DNA of 5,366 nucleotides from Nitrososphaera sp. (GTDB lineage Archaea > Thermoproteota > Nitrososphaeria > Nitrososphaerales > Nitrososphaeraceae), in assembly GCA_025450475.1 (NCBI GenBank), contig JANWHJ010000052.1, positions 1-5,366 on the forward strand, given 5' to 3'. The position numbers and the translations under genes are program-made. Positions within the stretch are counted from its first letter, which is position 1, and each line of letters begins with the position of its first letter. The notes under the pieces were generated by a model. The model made no database searches. It was not told the origin of the DNA and saw only the letters and a program-made list of their open reading frames with translations. Shown in pieces: positions 5,011 through 5,366 of this stretch.

Positions 5011-5366
5011 ATCCTGCAATCCGGGAGTAGGTCACTGCGAAACCCATCGCAGGAACGAGATTATCCACGCTCTCGGGATCCTTTCTTAGGAATATTATCG
5101 CCTTTGCCGCAAATGGCGCTGCCGCGAGACTTAGCAGCGAATAAACTTTCGTAAAACCGAGAAAAATCCCTGCCGTTATCATGGCGTATATCGCGATTAT
5201 GAATAGCGGAAAAACAGCCGCAGCAGATCTTTTTCCAATTAGAATGACAAGTGTTCGTCGCCCCTTTGAGCTGTCTGCCTGAAAGTCAGGAAACGAATTG
5301 ACAAACAGCACTGCTGCCGACAGGATGCCGACTATCGCCCCGACAAATATCGCCGCAGGCTCTATC
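4982..5366 (-). CDS. UbiA-family prenyltransferase, C-terminal part (5' end outside window)
   Basis: The minus-strand frame stays open to the window edge, so the N-terminal part, including the first Asp-rich motif, is missing. What is visible is a hydrophobic helix (IFVGAIVGILSAAVLFV), then the second Asp-rich motif NSFPDFQADSSKGRRTL, matching the 'N..PD...D...GKRTL' pattern of UbiA/MenA enzymes that binds prenyl diphosphate through magnesium. It continues LVILIGKRSAA and three further membrane helices. Family members attach polyprenyl chains to aromatic or lipid acceptors in the membrane; the KGRRTL style is closest to MenA-like quinone enzymes, but the acceptor cannot be decided from this fragment. 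The bacterial-type GTG at 5311 is only an internal valine in the middle of a helix. The 3' end overlaps the convergent winged-helix gene by 29 bases. Confidence 0.87.
   Translation of the reverse strand, partial: IEPAAIFVGAIVGILSAAVLFVNSFPDFQADSSKGRRTLVILIGKRSAAAVFPLFIIAIYAMITAGIFLGFTKVYSLLSLAAAPFAAKAIIFLRKDPESVDNLVPAMGFAVTYSRIAGFILALSLIL

Overview
The window looks like a piece of an archaeal chromosome, most probably an ammonia-oxidising thaumarchaeon of the Nitrososphaera type. The reasons are an archaeal HTH_45-type winged-helix protein, a UPF0182 protein and a stand-alone class I glutamine amidotransferase with thaumarchaeal-looking sequence, and AT-rich boxes about 25 bases upstream of start codons in a roughly 50% GC background, which is how archaeal TATA boxes of leaderless genes are placed. 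This assignment comes from recognition of sequence style; no search was run. No tRNA, rRNA, CRISPR array, insertion sequence or other mobile element is visible, and coding density is very high.

Left part (1-2623, + strand): the C-terminal end of a large UPF0182 membrane protein runs directly (TAG-ATG, no gap) into a 182-residue class I glutamine amidotransferase. After 37 bases comes a 310-residue protein with a C39-peptidase-like domain and TPR repeats. That domain keeps its histidine but appears to have lost the catalytic cysteine. The three genes share a direction and are nearly contiguous, but a TATA-like box before the third suggests it also has its own promoter.

Middle (2624-3947): an 88-base convergent gap carries a small hairpin. 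It is followed on the minus strand by a complete NADPH-type aldo/keto reductase with an intact catalytic tetrad. Its start is best placed at a TTG (3851), which leaves a 96-base divergent control region. That region holds two TATA-like boxes, one per direction, and a near-perfect 15-base inverted repeat (CTCCCTT-T-AAGGGAG) between them.

Right part (3948-5366): a seven-transmembrane protein with a clean N-out/C-in charge pattern overlaps the start of a winged-helix DNA-binding protein. The pair looks like a membrane sensor with a cytoplasmic regulator, which is the most attractive candidate here for an undescribed signalling unit. The winged-helix gene runs tail-to-tail into, and overlaps by 29 bases, the end of a UbiA-family prenyltransferase whose 5' part lies beyond the window.
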